Part shown: positions 38,692 to 45,518 of the stretch, in pieces
Numbering within the stretch: position 1 is the stretch's first letter
Layout of the letters: each line of letters begins with the position of its first letter
Assembly: GCA_020633315.1 (NCBI GenBank)
Contig: JACKDV010000009.1
Location: 233,465 to 297,464 of the forward strand
Direction of reading: 5' to 3'
DNA: 64,000 nucleotides
Origin: Myxococcales bacterium
GTDB taxonomy: Bacteria > Myxococcota_A > Polyangia > Nannocystales > Nannocystaceae
Notes under the pieces: model-generated
Database searches by the model: none
What the model saw: the letters and a program-made list of their open reading frames with translations, nothing else
What the model was told of the DNA's origin: nothing
Position numbers and translations under genes: made by a program

Positions 38692-40788
38692 GTGGTGCAG
38701 CCCGGCCTCGACCCCGACCCCGACCTCGACCTCGGCCTCGTGCTGCGGGAGCGCTTCGGCTTCGCGGCGTTTCGCCCCGGGCAGCGCGAGGCGATCGAGA
38801 CGCTGCTGCGAGAGCGGCGGCTGCTGTGCATCCAGCCCACCGGGCACGGCAAGTCGCTGCTGTACCAGCTCCCCGCGGTGGTGCTGCCCGGCATGACGGT
38901 GGTGATCTCCCCGCTGCTGGCGCTGATGCGCGACCAGGTGGGGCAGCTACGGGAGCGCTTCGGCATCGAGGCGGCGTCGATCAACTCCGACCAGAGCGAG
39001 GAGGAGAACGCCGCGGTCGTCGGCGCGGCCGAGGCGGGACGGCTGCGGATCCTGTTCGTGGCGCCGGAGAAGCTCGACAACCTCGCCGACTTCCGCTTCT
39101 TGCTCGCGCTGCCCGTCTCGCTGCTGGTGATCGACGAGGCCCACTGCATCTCCACCTGGGGGCACGACTTCCGCCCGGCCTACCGACGCATCCTCGACGC
39201 GGTGGTCCACTTCGGGCAGCGGCGCCCCGGCCTGCGCGTGCTGGCGCTCACCGCCACCGCCGACGCCCGCACCGAGCACGACGTGGCGACCCTGCTCGGG
39301 GTGGGGGAGGTCCCGCTGGTGGTGCACCGCCAGGGGATGGATCGCCCCAACCTCTCGCTGGCGCTGCGCCCGGTCTGCGGCCTGGCCCACAAGCTCGAGA
39401 CCCTGCTCGCGGCGGTGCGCCCGGCCACGGAGCGGGAGGAGGGCTGTGCGCTGCTCTACTGCGCCACCCGAGACCAGACCGAGATCGTGGCCGGCTACCT
39501 CGCGGCCAACGACCTGCCCGTGGTGGCCTACCACGCGGGGCTCGAGCCCACCCACAAGCGCCGGCTGCAGGAGGGCTTCACCACCGGGGCGGTGCCGATG
39601 ATCGCGGCCACCAACGCACTGGGCATGGGCATCGACAAGCCCGACATCCGCCTCATCGTGCACGTGGACGTGCCCGGCTCGATCACCGCCTACTACCAGG
39701 AGGTGGGGCGGGCCGGTCGCGACGGCGAGCCCGCCACGGGGCTGCTGCTCTACGACCCTGCCGACCAGGAGGTGCAGCGCTACTTCATCCGCTCGGCCCA
39801 GCCCTCGGCCGAGGACTTCGAGCTCGTGCGCCGGGTGATCGAGGACGCGCCCGAGCCCCCCGGGGTGATGGCGATCAAGTCACGCACCGGCATGCCGCCC
39901 ACCCGGGTGAGCGTGGTGCTGGCCGAGCTGGTCGAGCAGGGCTTCGTCGATCGGGTGCTGGTGGGGCGGCGGCAGGCCTACGAGGCCACGGGCAAGCCGG
40001 GCGAGCCCGTGCTCGAGCGCTATCGTCGACAGCTACGGGTGCGCAGCGACGAGCTCGACGCGATGCTCGGCTATGCGCGGGGCGAGCCCGCCTGCCTGAT
40101 GCAGGCGCTGCGGATGGCGCTGGGCGACGGCGAGGCGGGACCCTGCAAGCGTTGCGATCGCTGCGTGCCCGACGGGGTGATCCACCCGCGCTCGGAGACC
40201 CCGCGGATCCGGGCCGAGGCGTGGCTGGAGTCGCGCCGCCTCCCCGTGGCCGGCATGCGAGCGCCGCGGATGGCCGACGGCTTCGCGCTGCTCGACGGGC
40301 CCATGCGCAGCCCGCTGTTCGCCGACTTCATGCGCGGGCGGGCGGCGGGACGCATGCCGCCGCCGCGGCTGCTCGAGCTCGCGGAGCAGGTGCTGCAGGA
40401 GATCGAGCGGGAGCACGAGATCACCGCGGTGGTGACCATGCCCTCGCGGAGCTGGGATCGCCGAGGGGAGGTGGGGGACCTCCTCGCCGCCCGGCTCGGG
40501 GTGCCGCACCTCCCGGCGCTGCGCTACGGCCGGGTGCCCGAGGCGCGGCAGGGGCAGCTGCACAACAACGACCAGCGCCGCGACAACGTGCGCGGCTGCA
40601 TCGTCGCCGACGCCCGGGGGCTGCCCGAGGGAGGCACGCTGCTGCTGGTGGACGACTACGTGGGCTCGCGCGCCACCCTCAAGGAGGCGGTGACCGTCCT
40701 GCGCAAGCAGGCGGGGTGGGAGGGCGAGGTGGTGCCGCTGATGCTGGCGCGGGTGCGGTGGAAGCAGGGCAGCTCGGGGATGATCTGA
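38692..40788 (+). CDS. RecQ-family helicase fused to a phosphoribosyltransferase-like domain
   Basis: A 698-residue protein. Helicase part: FRPGQREAI, Walker A P-T-G-H-G-K-S (48-54), TALTATA-type motif (LALTATADA), DEAH (147-150) followed by CISTWGHDFRPAYR (RecQ aromatic loop), and TNALGMGIDKPDIR...YYQEVGRAGRDGEP in lobe 2. A RecQ zinc site is suggested by a Cys near 467 and CKRCDRC at ~485. HRDC is absent. From ~530 a second domain ends in LLLVDDYVGSRATLKEAVTVLRKQAG, the PRPP-binding motif of ComF/type I phosphoribosyltransferases. It unwinds DNA 3'-5' if like RecQ; role of the PRTase part is unknown. Start GTG 38692. Confidence 0.92.
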   Translation: MVQPGLDPDPDLDLGLVLRERFGFAAFRPGQREAIETLLRERRLLCIQPTGHGKSLLYQLPAVVLPGMTVVISPLLALMRDQVGQLRERFGIEAASINSDQSEEENAAVVGAAEAGRLRILFVAPEKLDNLADFRFLLALPVSLLVIDEAHCISTWGHDFRPAYRRILDAVVHFGQRRPGLRVLALTATADARTEHDVATLLGVGEVPLVVHRQGMDRPNLSLALRPVCGLAHKLETLLAAVRPATEREEGCALLYCATRDQTEIVAGYLAANDLPVVAYHAGLEPTHKRRLQEGFTTGAVPMIAATNALGMGIDKPDIRLIVHVDVPGSITAYYQEVGRAGRDGEPATGLLLYDPADQEVQRYFIRSAQPSAEDFELVRRVIEDAPEPPGVMAIKSRTGMPPTRVSVVLAELVEQGFVDRVLVGRRQAYEATGKPGEPVLERYRRQLRVRSDELDAMLGYARGEPACLMQALRMALGDGEAGPCKRCDRCVPDGVIHPRSETPRIRAEAWLESRRLPVAGMRAPRMADGFALLDGPMRSPLFADFMRGRAAGRMPPPRLLELAEQVLQEIEREHEITAVVTMPSRSWDRRGEVGDLLAARLGVPHLPALRYGRVPEARQGQLHNNDQRRDNVRGCIVADARGLPEGGTLLLVDDYVGSRATLKEAVTVLRKQAGWEGEVVPLMLARVRWKQGSSGMI

Positions 40789-40795
40789 GCCGCGC

Positions 40796-41224
40796 GTGCT
40801 GCGGAGCCCGATCCGGCCGCTCGATCGCCCCGCGAGCCCGCGGCGTGGCGTCGGCGGCGGTGGCCGACCCACCGACTTCGGCGAGCTCTACGAGTGCTAC
40901 GACGATCACGTGGTGCACCGGCCCGAGCTGTGGGACTGCAGCCGCGCGGGGGGCAACGCTCGGCTGACGACGCTGGTGACCACGGTCGCGACCCGGCTGC
41001 GGTCCGAGTTCCTGGCGCTGAGCTCCTGCCACTACGAGATCCTGGGCACCGGGTTCTGGCACGGCATGGTCACCGGCACCGGGATCGCGTGCTTCTTCTA
41101 CGACGAGCCCAGCGGGCGCGGGCTGATGGCCTTGCTCGACCCCTTCGACGGCAGCGCGATGACCCACTTCGGTCGCTTCACCCGGGTGATGCTCGATCGG
41201 GTGGACGGGCGCATGCCCAATTGA
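40796..41224 (+). CDS. Hypothetical protein
   Basis: A 142-residue frame starting with GTG 7 nt after the helicase stop, probably co-transcribed. The first ~25 residues are Arg/Pro/Gly-rich and may be untranslated; the structured part begins near TDFGELYECYDDHVVHRPELW and continues LTTLVTTVATRLRSEFLALSSCHYEILGTGFWHGMVTGTGIACFFYDEPSGRGLMALLD. No family recognised. It ends 26 nt before the convergent Nudix gene. Confidence 0.6.
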   Translation: MLRSPIRPLDRPASPRRGVGGGGRPTDFGELYECYDDHVVHRPELWDCSRAGGNARLTTLVTTVATRLRSEFLALSSCHYEILGTGFWHGMVTGTGIACFFYDEPSGRGLMALLDPFDGSAMTHFGRFTRVMLDRVDGRMPN

Positions 41225-41250
41225 AGGCGGCGGGCACGGGGCGCGGCCCG

Positions 41251-41700
41251 CTACGGCTGGTGCCGGGTGGCCTCGTGGCGCTCGAGGTAGGTCGCGATCA
41301 GCGAGCCGAGCCCCCACACGAACGGGGTGCCGGCCAGCTCCGCGCGCTCGAGCACCACGCCGCGCTCGCCCTCGTACACCGTCGCCCGGCCCAGCGCATC
41401 CAGCTCGCGGTCGTCCACCACCACCTCGTAGAGCGACACCAGGGTGCCCGGCGTGAGCGCGGGGATCGTGAGGACGTGCCGGGGTCCCGCGTCGAGCAGG
41501 CCCTGGGCCGCGGCGCCGAGCTCCTCTCGCAGCTCGCGGGCGAGGGTCTGCGCCGGCTCCTCGTGGGCCTCCCGCGCGCCGCCGAACAGGCTGTAGCCGC
41601 GCGGGTGGGGTCGATAGTGCTCGTCCTTGCGCTGCACGAAGAAGCGCGTGCGCTCGGGGTTCGTCACGATCGCGACGACGCCGTGGTGGCGGTCGGTCAT
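41251..41700 (-). CDS. Nudix hydrolase
   Basis: A 149-residue Nudix enzyme. The Nudix box G-x5-E-x7-REUxEExGU is complete at residues ~41-63 (GAREAHE ... RELREELGA), with metal-binding Glu residues present. It should hydrolyse a nucleoside diphosphate linked to another group; the substrate cannot be told. TATGCT lies 9 nt before the ATG (complement of 41710-41715). Convergent with the hypothetical gene, divergent from the kinase-like gene at 41764. Confidence 0.9.
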   Translation of the reverse strand: MTDRHHGVVAIVTNPERTRFFVQRKDEHYRPHPRGYSLFGGAREAHEEPAQTLARELREELGAAAQGLLDAGPRHVLTIPALTPGTLVSLYEVVVDDRELDALGRATVYEGERGVVLERAELAGTPFVWGLGSLIATYLERHEATRHQP

Positions 41701-41752
41701 CTCGGCCCGAGCATAGCGTGACGCCGGGAACCGCAGGGGGCACGCGCCGTGC

Positions 41753-41758
41753 TACCGT
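41753..41758 (+). promoter_or_regulatory. TACCGT -10-like element before kinase-like gene
   Basis: TACCGT ends 5 nt before the GTG at 41764 and supports that start over the GTG at 41749, which would lie upstream of the element. Confidence 0.35.
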
Positions 41759-41763
41759 CACCC

Positions 41764-42960
41764 GTGACGCAGCGTGGCCCCCTGGTCCACCGCGGAGCCT
41801 ACTTCGAGGTGTATCGAGATCGCGAGGGCGAGCGGGAGGTCGCGCGCAAGCTCGTGCGTGGCGACGGGCCCCAGCTCGAGGCCATCGTGGCCTCGGCCAC
41901 GGTGGGCGGCGTGTCCACCTCGTGGGACCTGATCACCGGGATCCACTCCGGCCTCGGGTCGAGGGGCCACGGCTCCGACGGGCTGGTGCTCACCCCAGCG
42001 CAGGTCGGGCTGGGCTTGCTGCGCAGCGAGGCCGAGATCCTCGAGCATCACGGCGCGGCCTGGGGCAGCGCGGGCACCTCGCTCGACGCGGACGGGGTGC
42101 TCACCATGCCCTGGCACGAGGCCCGACGCCTGTGCGAGCTGTCGGTGGCGCAGCAGCGCCGCTGGCTCCCCCGGCTGCTGCCCGAGCTGTGGGACATGCT
42201 GGCCGACCACCCCCACGGCGATCTGTCGCCGACCAACCTGCTGCTCGCGGGCGAGCCCGACCAGCGGCTGCGGCCCGTCCTCATCGACCCCGCGGGGATG
42301 TTCGTGCAGGGCCTGTCCTTCCACCTCTCGTGGATCTCGAGCTGCCTGGAGATCCACCTGCGCACCACCACCGCCTCGTACCCCGTGCTGCCCCCGTTCC
42401 ACACCTCGACCCTCTCGCTGGCCACGGGCGCCACGCTGGTCGAGCACCTGGGCGACTTCATGGCCAGCCTCGCGCTCTCGCGGCTGGCTCCCGCGGTGCC
42501 CGTGGGCGTCAACGTGGTGATGCGAGCGGTGTCCAGCGTCGCGCGCTCGGTGGCGGAGTCGTTCGAGCTCTCCATGGGGGGCGCCGATCCCCGCGGCGAC
42601 CAACCGATCTTCGGTCGGGTGTGCGCCACTCGACAGAGCCCCGGCGAGCCCCACCCGGCCGACCTGCTCGCGCTGGGGATCCTCTACTACCGCAGCCTCA
42701 CCGGGCGCGAGCCCTTCGGCAACGATCCCGGGGGTCGGCCGGCGTGGGTGGGCATCGGGGCGACCGACGACCGCCTCGAGGGCGTCGAGTCGCTCGTGGC
42801 GCTCGCCCGACACGAGCCCGCTCGACCTCGCGAGCTCCACCACGAGATCACCACCGCCGAGGATCGACTCGCGCGATCGCTGCTGTCGCTGCAGGTGCCC
42901 GATCGCGAGCGCCTCGCCGAGCTGTGCGATGCCGTGGCGTCGGGGCCCCCGAGCCCATGA
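41764..42960 (+). CDS. Degenerate protein-kinase-like protein
   Basis: A 398-residue soluble protein. It retains the order of a kinase fold: EVYRDREGEREVARKLVRGD (a VAIK-like Lys), a Glu-containing helix, then H-P-H-G-D-L-S-P-T-N-L-L-L matching the catalytic loop and LIDPAGMF in place of DFG. An H-G-D-x-x-x-x-N pattern also fits aminoglycoside-phosphotransferase-type kinases. The glycine loop is not recognisable. The C-terminal part has PADLLALGILYYRSLTGREPFGNDPGG, which resembles the alphaF region. Likely an atypical kinase or pseudokinase. Start GTG 41764; see the adjacent -10-like element. Confidence 0.7.
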   Translation: MTQRGPLVHRGAYFEVYRDREGEREVARKLVRGDGPQLEAIVASATVGGVSTSWDLITGIHSGLGSRGHGSDGLVLTPAQVGLGLLRSEAEILEHHGAAWGSAGTSLDADGVLTMPWHEARRLCELSVAQQRRWLPRLLPELWDMLADHPHGDLSPTNLLLAGEPDQRLRPVLIDPAGMFVQGLSFHLSWISSCLEIHLRTTTASYPVLPPFHTSTLSLATGATLVEHLGDFMASLALSRLAPAVPVGVNVVMRAVSSVARSVAESFELSMGGADPRGDQPIFGRVCATRQSPGEPHPADLLALGILYYRSLTGREPFGNDPGGRPAWVGIGATDDRLEGVESLVALARHEPARPRELHHEITTAEDRLARSLLSLQVPDRERLAELCDAVASGPPSP

Positions 42961-43002
42961 GGCGCTCGCCGGGCCCGGGTCGAGCGCGAGGCCATGGCAT
43001 CC

Positions 43003-43128
43003 TCAGGGGCTCGGCGTGGCGAGGAGCCGCTCGAGGCCGTCGAGGATCAGCTCGAGGCCGAAGGTGAAGGGGTTGCGCCCGCCGTGCCGCCCCTGCCCCA
43101 CCTCGATCGCCATGGCCTCGAGGCAGAC
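43003..43128 (-). pseudogene. TetR-family regulator remnant (C-terminus only)
   Basis: The minus strand encodes about 42 codons ending in a stop at 43003 that read like the end of a TetR/AcrR regulator (AMAIEVGQGR, then NPFTFGLELILDGLERLLA). There is no upstream start or DNA-binding domain; the frame runs into the oxidoreductase remnant at ~43130. A 5' deletion is the simplest reading. Confidence 0.65.
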
Positions 43129-43131
43129 GCG

Positions 43132-43269
43132 GGGCAGTCGGTGCTCGTCGTCGGTGCCTCGGGGGGTGTGGGACCTTCGCGGTGCAGATCGCCAAGGCGC
43201 TCGAGGCCGAGGTCACCGGCGTGTGCAGCACCCCGAACGTGGAGCGGGTCCGGTCGATCGGAGCCCTGG
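43132..43269 (+). pseudogene. Zinc-type MDR oxidoreductase remnant, frameshifted
   Basis: The plus strand holds the middle part of a medium-chain dehydrogenase/quinone oxidoreductase: GQSVLVVGASGGVG (nucleotide-binding loop), then after a one-base deletion at ~43172 FAVQIAKALEAEVTGVCS and VERVRSIGAL. Both ends of the gene are missing. It abuts the TetR remnant on the other strand, which looks like the relic of a divergent regulator-enzyme pair. Confidence 0.75.
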
Positions 43270-43275
43270 TAGAGT
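43270..43275 (+). promoter_or_regulatory. TAGAGT -10-like element before GNAT gene
   Basis: TAGAGT ends 7 nt before the ATG at 43283. Confidence 0.35.
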
Positions 43276-43282
43276 CGCCGCG

Positions 43283-43834
43283 ATGACGGGGATTCGTGCG
43301 GCCACCTCGGCCGACCTCGAGTGGCTGATCGACGCGGATCTCCGGGCCGACGGGCTCCTCGTGGTGCCCGAGCACGATGCTGCGGCGCACCGCGCCAAGA
43401 TCGAGGCGTTCGTGCGTGGCCCGTACGACGGCGCGTGGGTGCACGAGGCCGAGCACGGCGCCTCGCCCTGCCCGCTGGGGATGATCCTCGCCCGCTTCCG
43501 CGATCCCACCCGCGAGCACGACGACCCCTTCGTGCGGATGCTCTTCGCCAAGGTGCTGGCGCGGCTCGAGCCCCCGTGGCCGGCCGACGCGGCCTTCGCC
43601 GAGGTGTTCCAGCTGTGGGTGGAGCCCGGGTGGCGACGACGGGGCATCGCGCGCGGGCTCAAGCGTCGGCTGGAGCACGAGGCCCGCGCGCGCGGGCTCG
43701 GCCTGGTGTACACGCACACGCGGGTCTCCAACCCGCAGGTGATCGCGCTCAACCTGGGCCTCGGCTACACCGAGGTGCGACGCGGCGGGCTGTGGGACGA
43801 GGTGCCGCGCTGCAGCCTGATCAAGCGGCTGTGA
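43283..43834 (+). CDS. GNAT-family N-acetyltransferase
   Basis: A 183-residue GNAT protein: IRAATSADLEWLIDADL at the N-terminus, FAEVFQLWVEPGWRRRGIARGLKRRLEHEARARG (acetyl-CoA motif R-R-x-G-I-A) and IALNLGLGYTEVRRGGLW near the end. It would transfer an acetyl group to an amine; the substrate is unknown. It begins directly after the oxidoreductase remnant, and its TAGAGT element lies at the border, so it may have gained its place by the same rearrangement. Confidence 0.85.
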   Translation: MTGIRAATSADLEWLIDADLRADGLLVVPEHDAAAHRAKIEAFVRGPYDGAWVHEAEHGASPCPLGMILARFRDPTREHDDPFVRMLFAKVLARLEPPWPADAAFAEVFQLWVEPGWRRRGIARGLKRRLEHEARARGLGLVYTHTRVSNPQVIALNLGLGYTEVRRGGLWDEVPRCSLIKRL

Positions 43835-43894
43835 TGCGGGGCTCCGTCCGCCTCGAGCGATCGCGGGCGCGTCCGGGCCGGCTCCCTCGTCGCC

Positions 43895-44248
43895 TCACTT
43901 CATCGCCGCCAGCGCAGCGCAGGCATGCTCGTTCTTCTCGGGCTTCTCGGAGTTGCCCTTGCCCTCGTTGCACAGCGCCTCGCAGGCCTCCTTGCCCTCC
44001 TTCTCGCACAGCACCTCGGTCACGCGCTTGAACGCCCCGCAGGCCTCCTCGTCCTTGGTGATGTCGCAGGAGATTCCGCAGCTCTGGTAGATGCCGGGGG
44101 CGAGCTGCTGCGCCTTGTTGTCCTTGGCCGTGATCGCGGCCTCGAACTGCTCGAATTCCTCGAGGCAGATCTTGGTGTTGGCATCCTTTCCGCAGGCACA
44201 CAGGACGAGGGCGGAGGCGATGGCGAGCAGCAGGGGGCGCGTGGACAT
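43895..44248 (-). CDS. Small Cys-rich lipoprotein
   Basis: A 117-residue lipoprotein: signal with L-V-L-C-A-C, then an alpha-helical Cys module (ICLEEFEQFEAAITAKDNKAQQ, YQSCGISCDITKDEEACGAF, VLCEKEGKEACEALCNEGKG, HACAAL) with about nine Cys after the lipid Cys. Probably disulfide-bonded in the periplasm. No family recognised. TATGAT (complement of 44255-44260) is 6 nt before the ATG at 44248. Confidence 0.75.
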   Translation of the reverse strand: MSTRPLLLAIASALVLCACGKDANTKICLEEFEQFEAAITAKDNKAQQLAPGIYQSCGISCDITKDEEACGAFKRVTEVLCEKEGKEACEALCNEGKGNSEKPEKNEHACAALAAMK

Positions 44249-44254
44249 CACGGG

Positions 44255-44260
44255 ATCATA
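44255..44260 (-). promoter_or_regulatory. TATGAT -10-like element before lipoprotein gene
   Basis: TATGAT on the minus strand, 6 nt before the ATG at 44248; one of the best -10 matches in the window. Confidence 0.5.
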
Positions 44261-44431
44261 GGCCCATTCGTCGCGTCGCGGGGGCTCGTCGAGCCACCGC
44301 GGGGCCTGGGCCGTGCGTCGGTCCTACCCTCCCACCCGCGAGAGAAGGGTCGCATGCCGGCCGCGGGGCGGCCGATCGCTTTCGTCCCCGAGGGTGTCGC
44401 CACCCGCGGGGCACGCTGGTACCTTCCGGGC

Positions 44432-45277
44432 ATGTCCAAGGACGTCGGTGAGGCCGAGTTCGATGCCGAGGTGATCGAGCGCTCCCACGAGGTTCCCGTG
44501 ATGGTGGACTTCTGGGCGCCCTGGTGTGGTCCCTGCCGGATGCTCAGCCCGGTGCTCGAGAAGCTCGAGGCCGAGGACGGCGGGCGCTTCGAGCTGGTGA
44601 AGATCAACACCGACGACAACCAGCGCCTCGCCATGCAGCACGGGATCCAGGGCATCCCCGCGGTCAAGCTCTACGCCGGCGGCAAGGTGGTGGGCGAGTT
44701 CGTGGGAGCGATGCCGGGCGCGACCATCCGCCGCTTCCTCGACGAGCACCTGCCCTCGGCGGCCGACGAGGCGGTGGCCGAGGGACAGCGCCGGCTCGCG
44801 GCCGGCGATCGCAAGGGCGCCATGGCCTCGCTGCAGGCCGCGCTGCAGGCCGACGAGGGCCACGCCGGTGCCCACCTGGCGCTGGCCCGGCTGGCGCTCG
44901 AGGACGGGGACGCCGATGCGGTAGAGCGCCACGTGGACGCGATCCATCCCGCCGCCAAGGAGCACGAGGCCGGCGAGTTCCTGCGCAAGGCGCTGGTGTT
45001 CCGCCGCGAGTGCGAGGCCGCGGGCGGGGCCGAGGCGGTGGCCCAGCGCCTGGCCGCCGACGAGGGCGATCTCGACGCGTGGTACGCCCAGGGCTGCTGC
45101 CACGCGGTCGCCCAGCGCTGGGAGCCCGCGCTCGAGTCCTTCCTGGAGGTGGTCATGCGCAAGCGCAAGCACCGGGACGGCGCGGCGCACCAGGCCATGC
45201 TCGTGGTCTTCGGCCTGCTCGGCCACCACCACGACCTGACCGACGCCTACCAGCGCAAGCTGCAGATCTACACCTGA
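44432..45277 (+). CDS. Thioredoxin-TPR protein, CnoX/YbbN-like
   Basis: A 281-residue cytoplasmic protein. Residues 1-110 are a thioredoxin domain with VMVDFWAPWCGPCRM (active site W-C-G-P-C at 31-35), KINTDDNQRLAMQHGIQGIPAVKLY and the cis-Pro. Residues ~115-281 are TPR-like helices. CnoX of E. coli has this architecture and acts as a holdase that also protects against oxidation; unlike E. coli CnoX, which has S-x-x-C, both Cys are present here, as in Caulobacter-type CnoX. TACCTT lies 6 nt before the ATG. It precedes the HTTM operon by 237 bp. Confidence 0.9.
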   Translation: MSKDVGEAEFDAEVIERSHEVPVMVDFWAPWCGPCRMLSPVLEKLEAEDGGRFELVKINTDDNQRLAMQHGIQGIPAVKLYAGGKVVGEFVGAMPGATIRRFLDEHLPSAADEAVAEGQRRLAAGDRKGAMASLQAALQADEGHAGAHLALARLALEDGDADAVERHVDAIHPAAKEHEAGEFLRKALVFRRECEAAGGAEAVAQRLAADEGDLDAWYAQGCCHAVAQRWEPALESFLEVVMRKRKHRDGAAHQAMLVVFGLLGHHHDLTDAYQRKLQIYT

Positions 45278-45479
45278 GAGTCGGCGGGCCCCGTCCGCGC
45301 GGGGGTGCTTGCTCGGCATCGATCGCCTGGACGAGTGGCCCCCATGACTACAGCTGGCTACCCGCAAGGGCGTGGCGAGCTCGGCGTCGCGTGGCCGCAC
45401 GCGAAGGGAGTCCGGCTCGGACACGATGGCGCCGGGCGGGGCGCCGCGCGCGGGGGCGTTCGTGCTAGAACCCGCCGCG

Positions 45480-45518
45480 ATGTCGTGGGCTTGGACTCGA
45501 TCCGGGGGGCAGCCATGA
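45480..45518 (+). CDS. Possible 12-residue leader peptide
   Basis: An ATG at 45480, 8 nt after a TAGAAC -10-like element (45466-45471), opens a 12-codon frame (M-S-W-A-W-T-R-S-G-G-Q-P) whose TGA overlaps the ATG of the next gene (ATGA, 45515-45518). It could couple translation into the operon. Two Trp codons in 12 are noted. It may be chance. Confidence 0.3.
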   Translation: MSWAWTRSGGQP

